DNA of 6,911 bases from Acidobacteriota bacterium (GCA_021828245.1 JAKASC010000125.1:1-6911); one strand, 5' to 3'; counted from the first letter of the stretch, positions 1 through 5,546 are shown. A program made the numbers and translations. The notes: generated by a model from the letters alone, not told the origin.

Positions 1-246
1 CGTCAGCGTGCCCACCGGCGGCAAGAAAAGGTAGTTGAAGCATAGCATCCCGAAAATCGAGGCCGCGACCGCCTCCCACAATCCCCAAGCCGTCGCCACG
101 CCCAACACCACCAGCAAGTAACTGAGCGCCACCGTCGTCGCGTTCACGTGCAGCACCCGCGAATAAAACAGCGTCATCACCGCGATGACGATGAGCCCGC
201 TCGCCCCGCGCAGCGCCCGCTCTATCCCCGCCCGCACCTTGCCCAT
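1..246 (-). CDS. DUF4118 (KdpD-like) membrane sensor, N-terminal part; 3' end outside window
   Basis: Reading leftward from an ATG at 246..244 the frame stays open for 82 codons to the window edge, so only the N-terminus is visible. Residues about 13-33 form a first hydrophobic segment. From residue 35 (NATTVALSYLLVV) the sequence matches the style of the DUF4118 four-helix membrane domain of KdpD and related sensor histidine kinases, including the typical NYLFLPPVGTLT loop at residues 71-82. In that family this domain sits in the inner membrane and is usually followed by a GAF/PAS and a histidine kinase module; a DUF4118 protein with another output domain is possible because nothing downstream can be seen. 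No KdpD universal-stress-protein domain precedes it, so it is not a full-length KdpD. A GGAG motif lies 4 nt before the ATG. A TTG 12 nt upstream in frame is a less likely start. Confidence 0.8.
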   Translation of the reverse strand, partial: MGKVRAGIERALRGASGLIVIAVMTLFYSRVLHVNATTVALSYLLVVLGVATAWGLWEAVAASIFGMLCFNYLFLPPVGTLT

Positions 247-544
247 CCTTCTCCGCAACCGGAAATTGCGTCTCGCGTCTATTTTACGCTTCTCGCACCG
301 CGGCACGCACGCCGTCAGCTTCGCTGCCTGTGGCGAACCAAAGTTCGCTTTCCCCTCTTGGTGACCGCGTGACTGCGAAAAGCTGGTTGTCTTGTTTTGG
401 ATCCTTCGGGTGGGCGGGGCAGTCTCTTTTTTAAGCTCCAGTGGGTGAGAGATGGCAACGCCGGCACTCACGGTGACGGTGTCAGGCTGGGCGCACCGGC
501 CGGCTTCTGGAGGCGTTCAAGGCCGTCCCGGCGGGGTCGGGCGC
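247..544. other. Intergenic spacer between GH16 gene and DUF4118 sensor gene
   Basis: No convincing coding frame on either strand: the open frames here have no family resemblance. The spacer contains a possible -10 element TAAAAT on the minus strand (286..281) in front of the sensor gene, without a good -35 partner at 16-18 bp. A 6-bp stem with a 4-nt loop lies at 333-348 (GCGAAC-CAAA-GTTCGC). No clear intrinsic terminator is seen after the GH16 stop codon. Confidence 0.5.
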
Positions 545-1411
545 CTACGAGCGTCGCTGATACACGCGCACGTAATCCACCTCAAAGCGCGAAGGGAACT
601 TCGTGGCTTCGGGATTGCCTCCGGCCTGCCCGCCGATCGCCTCATTCAAAATCATGAACGCCGGCTGATGAAAGGGATTGAAGCCGTGATAGCGGGGATC
701 GTGCGTGCGGGAGAGCTCCACCGAGGTCATCAGCACTCCATCGAGATACAGATGGATATAGGCCGGCGTCCAGTGCATGGCCCAGAGGTGAAACTCGTTC
801 GACCAGTTCGGATTGTGAAATTCCACGATGGGCTTAAATGTGGTCACCCAATCCGGTGAGCCGTCGGCTCTCTGCCAGGCGACGTTGGCGTTCACGTGGC
901 CCTGGTAATATTCCATGATGTCAATTTCCCCGCACGCGGGCCACGGCTTCGAGATGCCGAGCGTCCACCACGCGGGCCAGATGCCCGGCCGGGTGTCAAT
1001 CCGACCGCGCATCACAAAATAACCGTATTGCCAACTGTGCAGACCGCGCGTCGTGAGGCTGGCTGAAGTGTACCGCGCGACGCGGCGGCTGAAGCGCCAA
1101 TCCTTGCTGCCCGGGCGGTAATTAGGATTGGGCACCGTCTGTCGCCGAGCCTCGATGACCAACTTTCCACCCGAACAAAACGCATTCTGCGGCTGATACC
1201 ACTGCAACTCCTCGTTTCGCACGAAGCCGTGCTCGTAGGTCCAGTTCTTGGGATTGGGCGCGCCCGCCACGTTGAACTCATCGTGCCAAACCAAACGGTA
1301 GCCTTCAGGCACTGCATAGGCTTTGGCCTCCGCTTCTGCCCATCCTCTCCGCGCCCCTGCGGCAGCGGCCATCGCCATCACACGTTTCATCGCCTCGCGA
1401 CGGGTCATCAT
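545..1411 (-). CDS. Glycoside hydrolase family 16 (endo-beta-1,3(4)-glucanase / laminarinase type), Tat-like signal
   Basis: This 288-residue protein is very likely an exported endo-glycanase that cleaves beta-1,3- or mixed beta-1,3/1,4-glucans by a retaining mechanism. The GH16 catalytic signature is intact: E-I-D-I-M-E at residues 162-167, giving nucleophile E162, helper D164 and acid/base E167. Other GH16 landmarks are the start of the sandwich fold (YRLVWHDEFN, 38-47), the substrate-cleft stretch IWPAWWTLG (144-152), FHLWAMHWTP (207-216), LNEAIGG and the closing FEVDYVRVYQ strand. The N-terminus TRREAMK at 3-9, followed by a short Ala-rich segment and WAEAEA, resembles a twin-arginine export signal. 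The start at 1411 is chosen because AGGAG lies 8 nt upstream (1424..1420); the frame is open further upstream to 1558, but that stretch is unlike the family. No carbohydrate-binding module is attached. Exact substrate (laminarin, lichenan, agar-like) cannot be decided from the sequence alone. Confidence 0.92.
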   Translation of the reverse strand: MMTRREAMKRVMAMAAAAGARRGWAEAEAKAYAVPEGYRLVWHDEFNVAGAPNPKNWTYEHGFVRNEELQWYQPQNAFCSGGKLVIEARRQTVPNPNYRPGSKDWRFSRRVARYTSASLTTRGLHSWQYGYFVMRGRIDTRPGIWPAWWTLGISKPWPACGEIDIMEYYQGHVNANVAWQRADGSPDWVTTFKPIVEFHNPNWSNEFHLWAMHWTPAYIHLYLDGVLMTSVELSRTHDPRYHGFNPFHQPAFMILNEAIGGQAGGNPEATKFPSRFEVDYVRVYQRRS

Positions 1412-1444
1412 TGAAGAATCTCCTCTCTCATCAGCATTGGCCGG

Positions 1445-1472
1445 AACCCTCTGTTGCAGCCGCTTGAGGGTT
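1445..1472. repeat. Inverted repeat in the GH16 leader
   Basis: AACCCTC at 1445-1451 pairs perfectly with GAGGGTT at 1466-1472 across a 14-nt loop. It lies about 34 nt upstream of the GH16 start codon, so it could be a leader hairpin or an operator half-site pair. There is no T-run next to it, so it is not a terminator. Function is unknown. Confidence 0.35.
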
Positions 1473-1580
1473 GAGCGTCCACGGCCCACCGGCATCGAGT
1501 CCACTTTATCACTTCTTCCCACCTTCGATGCTCTCCGGCCTGCGCCCGGCCGAGCCATACGGCGCGAGGCGGTTCGGTCC

Positions 1581-1601
1581 CGCGCTCACTGCCAGAGCGC
1601 G
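1581..1601. repeat. GC-rich inverted repeat in divergent spacer
   Basis: CGCGCTC at 1581-1587 and GAGCGCG at 1595-1601 form a perfect 7-bp stem with a 7-nt loop. It sits between the likely promoters of the two divergent genes, roughly 60 bp upstream of the candidate trm112 -35 hexamer. It could be an operator or a chance GC-rich hairpin. Confidence 0.3.
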
Positions 1602-1660
1602 CACATGTCGGGGCTGATTCGGCAACCGCGCAAGACAGGGCGACTCTTTGCCAAGTTGTC

Positions 1661-1689
1661 TTGCAGAGGTTGGGCGGCTCTGCTAAATT
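1661..1689 (+). promoter_or_regulatory. Candidate extended -10 promoter for the Trm112-GT9 operon
   Basis: TTGCAG (1661-1666) and TAAATT (1684-1689) are separated by 17 bp, and the -10 hexamer is preceded by TGC, giving an extended -10 element. Transcription would start near 1695, leaving a leader of about 20 nt that contains the GGAAGGAG ribosome binding site. The -35 match is weak, so this rests mainly on the -10 element and position. Confidence 0.4.
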
Positions 1690-1717
1690 GCAAGCATCGC
1701 ATGGAAGGAGTTCCGTC

Positions 1718-1891
1718 ATGGCCATCAGTCAGGAACTGCTGGATATTCTGGTTTGCCCGGAATGCAAAGTTCCGGTCAAGCTCACGCCCAACGGTCAAGG
1801 CCTCAAGTGCAGCCAGTGCAGGCGGGTTTACCGCATTGAAGACGATATTCCCGTGATGCTCGTGGATGAGGCCCAAATTGAGCCGGAGTAG
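1718..1891 (+). CDS. Trm112-like zinc-ribbon protein (UPF0434 / YcaR type)
   Basis: This 57-residue protein has the complete pattern of the bacterial Trm112-like family: a start LLDILVCPECK with C13 and C16, a second pair C31-SQ-C34, and the closing YRIEDDIPVMLVDEA. The two CxxC pairs predict one structural zinc site. In eukaryotes Trm112 is an activating subunit of several methyltransferases; the bacterial role is not well defined. In Enterobacteria the homologue ycaR lies between lpxK and kdsB, so location next to an LPS-type glycosyltransferase, as here, fits a known pattern. The start at 1718 is set by GGAAGGAG at 1703-1710, 7 nt upstream. The stop codon lies 5 bp before the next start, which indicates an operon. 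Confidence 0.92.
   Translation: MAISQELLDILVCPECKVPVKLTPNGQGLKCSQCRRVYRIEDDIPVMLVDEAQIEPE
1885..1888 (+). promoter_or_regulatory. Ribosome binding site of GT9 gene inside the Trm112 gene
   Basis: GGAG lies in the last codons of the Trm112 gene, 8 nt before the GTG at 1897. This supports the GTG start and suggests that translation of the two genes is coupled. Confidence 0.6.
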
Positions 1892-1896
1892 GCCGA

Positions 1897-3051
1897 GTGG
1901 AAACGGCCGCCTCGCCATCGTCTCTCCTCGCGGATTTCCCGCCCGCAACGCCCATCTTGCTGGTGCGCCTGCGCTCCCTCGGCGACATCGTGCTGCTGAC
2001 GCCGGCGCTCCGTCTCCTCAAGCAGTGGCGACCCGACCTGCGCCTCTCCCTTCTGGTGGAATCCCGATTTAAGGAATTGTTAAAAATGATTCCCGAGGTG
2101 GATGAAGCCCTGACCCTCCGGGATCCGTCGGGTGACGGCTCGCCCTTTCAAATCGCCAGAGTCATTCGCCGGCATCCATTCCAACTCTGCCTCAACCTGC
2201 ATGGCGGCCCCACAAGCCATTTCCTCACCGCGTTGAGCGGCGCCCGCTGGAAAGCGGGCTTTGCGCACTTTCGCATGAAGCGCATTTACGATCTTCTCAT
2301 CCCTGACGCGCGCCTCATTCTGCGCCAGCCGCAAATTCACACCGCCGAGCATCAGGCTGCGGCCTTGTTTTGGCTGGGCATGCCGTCCGGTCCGCTGCCG
2401 CGCTCGCGCCTGGCGGTTCATGCGGAAGACCTGGAGTGGTGGGAAACCGAGCGGGTGTTGTTGGACCTCCCGCAGGACTGCCCTTACGCCGTTCTGCATC
2501 CTGCCGCGCTCTATGCCACCAAGCAATGGCCGCCCGAGCGGTTCGCGCAACTCGGCCAGTACCTTGAAGAGCAAGTCGGCGTGATGCCGCTCTACTCGGT
2601 GGGGCCGGGCGAATCTGGCACGCTCGACGCCGTGCAGCGTTCGAGCCCACGGCCGATTCGCCGCCTGGAAGGCGCCACGCTCGGTCAACTCGCGGCGGCG
2701 CTTAAGAGCGCGCGCCTATTTGTGGGCAATGACAGCGGCCCCGCTCACATGGCTCAGGCGCTCGGCGCGCCCGCCGTGGTCATCTTCGGCTCATCCAGCT
2801 CCGTCATTTGGGGCCCTTGGCCGCGCGAGGACCGCAACCAACGAACCTGGGTCGTCCAGAACGAGTACGCGTGCAATCCGTGCCCCGGGGACCATTGTTA
2901 TCGTTACCCAAAGCCGGAATGCATCCTCTCGATTAGCTTGGAGCAGGTTCAACAAGCCGTGGAGAGTCTGCTGCGGGCGACTGGCGCGGCTTCCGACGGC
3001 CTGCCCCAAACCCCGACAAGCTTCGTGCCGGAGCGTCAGAAGGGGGAGTAA
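1897..3051 (+). CDS. Glycosyltransferase family 9 (ADP-heptose:LPS heptosyltransferase type)
   Basis: This 384-residue protein has the full GT9 layout of two Rossmann-like domains (GT-B fold). The N-terminal acceptor domain opens with ILLVRLRSLGDIVLLTPALR (20-39), the family signature. The C-terminal nucleotide-sugar domain contains HPAALYATKQW (201-211) and FVGNDSGPAHMAQALGAPAVV (275-295), in which D279 and the GPAH residues belong to the donor site. A C-terminal cysteine cluster (C326, C329, C334, C342) in the CNPCPGDHCYRYPKPEC stretch is typical of WaaF-like members. By family knowledge it transfers ADP-heptose, or another activated sugar, to the inner core of lipopolysaccharide on the cytoplasmic face of the inner membrane. 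The assignment to WaaC, WaaF or WaaQ cannot be made. It starts with GTG at 1897, 5 bp after the Trm112 stop. Its last 16 bp overlap the end of the convergent gene. Confidence 0.88.
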   Translation: METAASPSSLLADFPPATPILLVRLRSLGDIVLLTPALRLLKQWRPDLRLSLLVESRFKELLKMIPEVDEALTLRDPSGDGSPFQIARVIRRHPFQLCLNLHGGPTSHFLTALSGARWKAGFAHFRMKRIYDLLIPDARLILRQPQIHTAEHQAAALFWLGMPSGPLPRSRLAVHAEDLEWWETERVLLDLPQDCPYAVLHPAALYATKQWPPERFAQLGQYLEEQVGVMPLYSVGPGESGTLDAVQRSSPRPIRRLEGATLGQLAAALKSARLFVGNDSGPAHMAQALGAPAVVIFGSSSSVIWGPWPREDRNQRTWVVQNEYACNPCPGDHCYRYPKPECILSISLEQVQQAVESLLRATGAASDGLPQTPTSFVPERQKGE

Positions 3052-3443
3052 GCGATGCCTTTGTGTTTTCGGTCCACCACCAAATCCAGCGGCGGATTCT
3101 CATGGTTGATGCGAATCGTCACTACTACCGTTCGGCTACCCTTGGATTGCGTGCCGAGAATGCGAAACGTCCGAATCTTGCCGTAATCGCCCGTCGGCCC
3201 CCAGTCATGCATGAAGTCTTGGAACGTGTATTCCTTCGATGGTTGCCAAATTCGGTAGGCTTGCTGATAGTTTCCCCGCTCAACCGCCGTCAGAAAACGC
3301 TTGATGACCTGCTCCTCGGCGTAATTGTGGAAGGCGTAGTAAGCCAACCCGCCCAAAATCAAGACCACAACAATGAGCAGCGGCAAGGAAACATACTTCC
3401 GAATGCCTTTCTTCGGCTTCGGCGGCTTCGCATCCAATAGCAT
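3036..3443 (-). CDS. Small single-pass membrane protein of unknown function
   Basis: I do not recognise a named family. The 135-residue product has a basic, proline-rich cytoplasmic N-terminus (AKPPKPKKGIRK), one strong transmembrane helix at about 17-38 (YVSLPLLIVVVLILGGLAYYAF) and a soluble C-terminal domain of about 95 residues predicted outside the membrane. The stretch VIKRFLTAVERGNYQQAYRIW (47-67), followed by alternating beta-type segments, recalls small NTF2-like domains, but this is only an impression. The start at 3443 is preferred because GGAGG lies 7 nt upstream (3455..3451) and because the longer frame's TTG at 3497 falls in a likely -35 hexamer. The gene converges with the GT9 gene and overlaps its end by 16 bp. 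It follows parB in the same direction after 344 bp and has its own promoter, so it is probably not part of the par operon. Confidence 0.75.
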   Translation of the reverse strand: MLLDAKPPKPKKGIRKYVSLPLLIVVVLILGGLAYYAFHNYAEEQVIKRFLTAVERGNYQQAYRIWQPSKEYTFQDFMHDWGPTGDYGKIRTFRILGTQSKGSRTVVVTIRINHENPPLDLVVDRKHKGIAYSPF

Positions 3444-3467
3444 CCAAGCGCCTCCATCAATCGGATG

Positions 3468-3497
3468 ATAAAACCCCTTCTCGCGCGGGCATGTCAA
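3468..3497 (-). promoter_or_regulatory. Candidate sigma-70 promoter of the small membrane-protein gene
   Basis: A perfect TTGACA (3497..3492) is followed after 18 bp by TTTTAT (3473..3468, 4 of 6 matches). Transcription would begin near 3461, 18 nt before the ATG and just ahead of the GGAGG ribosome binding site. The position fits well with the chosen start. Confidence 0.5.
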
Positions 3498-3756
3498 TAC
3501 TTAGGGAAACCCGCTATCCGAGTGTCTCCAAGTTTCATTTTACACCTTCTCAGCGCCTTAGCCGGCTGAGCATCCTCGGCCTTTCCACGGTCGCCTGCGA
3601 CTTTGCTAGCCTCAAGCGTGTGACGGAGCACAGCCGCCTTCAGTTGGCTTCGAGGATTGCTGGCGAATCGTGCTATCGGAACCACACATCATGACGGCGC
3701 ATTGATGCCGTAAATCATGCCTGGATTGTGTGGGTTATCAAATCAATTAGCACATA

Positions 3757-3772
3757 TACTACTATAGTAGTA
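3757..3772. repeat. Perfect 16-bp AT-rich palindrome downstream of parB
   Basis: TACTACTATAGTAGTA reads identically on both strands with no central spacer. It starts 15 bp after the parB stop codon in an AT-rich pocket, and the adjoining 3770-3783 contains a further GTAC-TTATA-GTAC near-repeat. A dimeric DNA-binding protein site is possible; as an RNA hairpin it would be weak and lacks a T-run. It is unrelated to parS. Confidence 0.55.
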
Positions 3773-3787
3773 CTTATAGTACGTAAA

Positions 3788-4645
3788 TTAGCTTCGGCCT
3801 ACAATGATGTCAAATATCCGGCTGAGGTCTTCGGCAGAATAGTAGCTAATCTCCAGCTTTCCTCGTTTGTCGTCGCCGACGATTTTCACCCGCGTACCCA
3901 ACACCCGTTCTATTTCCATCACCGCGGCGCGCACGTTGGGGTCAGGGGTTTTCTCCGCCTCTGACGCCCTCGCTCTGGGCCGTATTCTGCCAGGGGAGAC
4001 GACAAGGCTCTCGATCTGCCGGACGGAATACTCGCGCTCCAGCGCAAGCTTGGCAAGTTTCCGCTGAGTCTCGTGCGAAGGGAGCGCAGCCAAGGCTCTT
4101 GCGTGTCCCGCGCTGAGTTTATCTTCGGCGAGCAGTCGTTGGACTTCAGGGTCCAGCGTCAGCAGTCGCAAGGCGTTGGTGACGGTGGACCGCGTCACGC
4201 CCAGACGCTGGGCAATTTCTTCATGGGTCAGCCCGAATCTCTTCTGAAGCTGCTCGTAGCCTTTTGCCACCTCAAGCGGATGGAGGTCTTCACGCAGCAA
4301 ATTTTCAGTCAGGGCCATTTCGAGCGCCTGCGCGTCATCCAGCTCGCGAACGATGGCCGGAATGGTAGAAAGTTCCGCCAGTATCGCGGCCCGCCAACGT
4401 CGCTCGCCCGCCACGATTTGGTAGCGCTCACCCGCCCGCCGCACCAGAATTGGCTGAACCACGCCGCTCGCACGGATGGAATCCGCCAATTCCTTCAGTT
4501 TTCCTTCCGAAAAGGTATCGCGCGGTTGAAATGGGTTCGGGTCTATAAGGCTAATCTCGATTTGCCCGACCTCGCCGGAAGCTTGAGGTGGCTCAGGCTC
4601 CCGCAAAAGGGCGTTAAGCCCCCTTCCCAAGGCCTTTCTGGTCAT
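3788..4645 (-). CDS. parB: Chromosome partitioning protein ParB (Spo0J/Noc family CTPase clamp)
   Basis: The 285-residue protein shows all ParB parts in order. The N-terminal LGRGLNALL (6-14) is the basic peptide that stimulates ParA ATPase. The N-terminal CTP-binding domain includes NPFQPR (37-42), GERRWRAA (80-87) and TENLLREDLHPLE (113-125). A helix-turn-helix parS-binding region lies at about 138-160 (THEEIAQRLGVTRSTVTNALRLL), followed by a linker and a C-terminal dimerisation domain (about 236-285). By family knowledge it binds parS, switches to a sliding clamp with CTP, spreads along the DNA and is pulled by ParA. The start at 4645 has AAGGAGGTGAT at 4661..4651. The first 32 bp overlap the parA end in another frame. 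Its target site lies about 820 bp upstream at 5469-5484. Length and motifs are normal for a chromosomal ParB. Confidence 0.97.
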   Translation of the reverse strand: MTRKALGRGLNALLREPEPPQASGEVGQIEISLIDPNPFQPRDTFSEGKLKELADSIRASGVVQPILVRRAGERYQIVAGERRWRAAILAELSTIPAIVRELDDAQALEMALTENLLREDLHPLEVAKGYEQLQKRFGLTHEEIAQRLGVTRSTVTNALRLLTLDPEVQRLLAEDKLSAGHARALAALPSHETQRKLAKLALEREYSVRQIESLVVSPGRIRPRARASEAEKTPDPNVRAAVMEIERVLGTRVKIVGDDKRGKLEISYYSAEDLSRIFDIIVGRS

Positions 4646-5399
4646 TGCGCATCACCTCCTTAGCAAGCTCTTCGTAGCTTTTAGCTCCCCGACATTCCGG
4701 GTCATAAAACATCACCGGTTTGCCGTGGCTTGGAGCCTCGGCGAGCCGGACGTTGCGGGGAATCATCGTGTCAAACACCTGATCGCCGAAGAAATCCTTC
4801 AAATCCTCCTTGACTTGATGGGAAAGGTTGGTTCGCTCATCGAACATGGTAAGCAGGATACCCTCAATGGCAAGCTTTGGGTTGTGGGCGCGGCGGATTC
4901 GTATCAGCGTATCTAAGAGCTCCGATACGCCTTCAAGGGCGAAATACTCGCATTGAATGGGAATGAGGACCGAATCCGCTGCGACCAACGCATTGAGGGT
5001 GAGGAGATCGAGTGCCGGCGGACAATCGAGCAGGATGTAGTTGAATCGTTCGCGGATGGGGAGAATTCGCTGCCGGAGAATGTATTCGCGTTGGGGTTGA
5101 GAAACCAGCTCGACGTTGGCCCCGATAAGATTTTTATCCGACGGAACAATGTGCAGGGCCTCAGCCGGGCCGGGGAGAATCAAGTCGTTAAGCGGAATAT
5201 CCATCAAAAGGGAATGATAGAGCGAGCGTCGGGACGGGTCTTTGGGGATGCCAAAGCCGCTTGTCGTATTGCCTTGAGGGTCGCAATCCACGACCAAAGT
5301 CCACATATCGTGGGCGGCGAGCGCGGCCGCAAGGTTGATGGCTGTCGTGGTTTTGCCCACGCCGCCCTTTTGGTTGGCGATTGCGATGACTCTGCCCAT
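4614..5399 (-). CDS. parA: Chromosome partitioning ATPase ParA (Soj)
   Basis: The 261-residue protein is a Walker-type ParA ATPase without an N-terminal helix-turn-helix, as in chromosomal Soj. The deviant Walker A motif KGGVGKTTT is at 11-19 with signature K11 and K16. Walker A' VVDCDPQGNTT is at 36-46 and Walker B YILLDCPP at 121-128. ATP-bound dimers coat the nucleoid non-specifically, and ParB at parS triggers hydrolysis, which moves the origin region. The ATG at 5399 begins directly with MGRVIAIANQKGG, the usual family start. A TTG at 5405 would add two residues and cannot be ruled out, since GGTGA lies 4 nt before it and 10 nt before the ATG. The gene is followed by parB with a 32-bp overlap and preceded by parS and rsmG, the usual chromosomal layout. 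Confidence 0.97.
   Translation of the reverse strand: MGRVIAIANQKGGVGKTTTAINLAAALAAHDMWTLVVDCDPQGNTTSGFGIPKDPSRRSLYHSLLMDIPLNDLILPGPAEALHIVPSDKNLIGANVELVSQPQREYILRQRILPIRERFNYILLDCPPALDLLTLNALVAADSVLIPIQCEYFALEGVSELLDTLIRIRRAHNPKLAIEGILLTMFDERTNLSHQVKEDLKDFFGDQVFDTMIPRNVRLAEAPSHGKPVMFYDPECRGAKSYEELAKEVMRNDQKGLGKGA
4651..4661 (-). promoter_or_regulatory. Very strong Shine-Dalgarno sequence of parB within parA
   Basis: AAGGAGGTGAT is complementary to the 3' end of 16S rRNA over essentially its whole length and ends 5 nt before the parB ATG. It encodes part of the ParA tail, residues K-E-V-M. This decides the parB start and suggests that ParB is made at a high rate relative to ParA from one mRNA. 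Confidence 0.8.
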
Positions 5400-5411
5400 C
5401 CTCAACCCGTC

Positions 5412-5440
5412 ACCATAAGCCGGCTCCGAATCCTGGTCAA
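5412..5440 (-). promoter_or_regulatory. Candidate parAB promoter
   Basis: TTGACC (5440..5435, 5 of 6) and TATGGT (5417..5412, 4 of 6) are 17 bp apart. Transcription would start near 5405, only a few nucleotides before the ParA ATG, which would make the mRNA leaderless or nearly so. parS lies 28 bp upstream of the -35 hexamer, so ParB binding could influence this promoter. Prediction by eye only. Confidence 0.4.
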
Positions 5441-5468
5441 TCGCCGGCTAGACCTGGGAAGCCGGGAA

Positions 5469-5484
5469 TGTTTCACGTGAAACA
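5469..5484. promoter_or_regulatory. parS: parS centromere site (perfect consensus)
   Basis: TGTTTCACGTGAAACA matches the conserved bacterial parS consensus in all 16 positions. The symmetry continues on both sides, so the full palindrome covers 22 bp (5466-5487). It is the binding site for the ParB encoded in the same operon and lies between rsmG and parA. Only one perfect copy is present in the window. Confidence 0.96.
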
Positions 5485-5508
5485 TTCGCTCGCTCGTGAC
5501 TTGCGCGA

Positions 5509-5517
5509 TTATCAACA
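5509..5517 (+). promoter_or_regulatory. Single DnaA-box-like 9-mer
   Basis: TTATCAACA differs from the strict consensus TTATCCACA at one position. It lies 24 bp from parS in the rsmG-parA spacer. No further boxes cluster with it, so it does not define an origin. It may be chance. Confidence 0.2.
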
Positions 5518-5546
5518 GCTTTTTACCGCAGCCTGCCCGCCCCACA

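Larger units (their letters stand above)
1412..1717. other. Divergent intergenic region between GH16 and Trm112 genes
   Basis: This 306-bp spacer must carry the 5' control regions of both neighbours. It holds two inverted repeats (1445-1472 and 1581-1601), a probable extended -10 promoter for the plus-strand operon (1661-1689), and the Shine-Dalgarno sequences of both genes. Several frames cross it, but they are extensions of neighbouring genes or lack any recognisable protein character. Confidence 0.6.
3444..3787. other. Spacer between parB and the small membrane-protein gene
   Basis: No credible gene: open frames on both strands here show no family character. The spacer contains the candidate promoter at 3468-3497, a small imperfect hairpin at 3694-3711 (ACGGC / GCCGT, 8-nt loop, flanked by CATG on both sides), and an AT-rich stretch at about 3739-3790 with a 16-bp palindrome just after the parB stop codon. 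No classical GC stem plus T-run terminator is visible after parB. Confidence 0.5.

Noticed and set aside
143..150. TTCACGTG core resembling parS
   Set aside because: Only 11 of 16 parS positions match. It falls in codons for His-Val-Asn of the sensor gene and lacks the flanking symmetry.
333..348. Stem-loop GCGAAC-CAAA-GTTCGC as a terminator
   Set aside because: Only 6 bp, no proper T-run on either strand and no plus-strand gene upstream of it.
452..859. Plus-strand open frame over the GH16 3' end
   Set aside because: It is antisense to well-conserved GH16 codons; composition is that of a shadow frame.
891..898. Second TTCACGTG core
   Set aside because: Again His-Val-Asn codons, here in the GH16 gene, without the outer parS bases.
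2080..2688. Long open frame of 202 codons on the minus strand
   Set aside because: It is antisense to the GT9 gene, whose motifs are complete; the translation is Arg/Ala-rich without family features.
3494..3685. Minus-strand open frame of 63 codons between parB and the membrane-protein gene
   Set aside because: No good ribosome site or family resemblance, and its 3' end overlaps the candidate TTGACA hexamer. A small gene cannot be fully excluded.
3694..3711. Hairpin ACGGC / GCCGT as parB terminator
   Set aside because: The 5-bp stem is short, the loop is 8 nt and no T-run follows.
4073..4663. Open frame of 196 codons on the plus strand
   Set aside because: It is antisense to parB and parA, which are certain; no protein features.
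4953..5480. Open frame of 175 codons on the plus strand ending in parS
   Set aside because: It is antisense to parA, has no domain character and would run through parS.
5509..5517. oriC in the rsmG-parA spacer
   Set aside because: Only one imperfect DnaA-box-like 9-mer is present, with no cluster and no AT-rich unwinding element in the 147-bp spacer.
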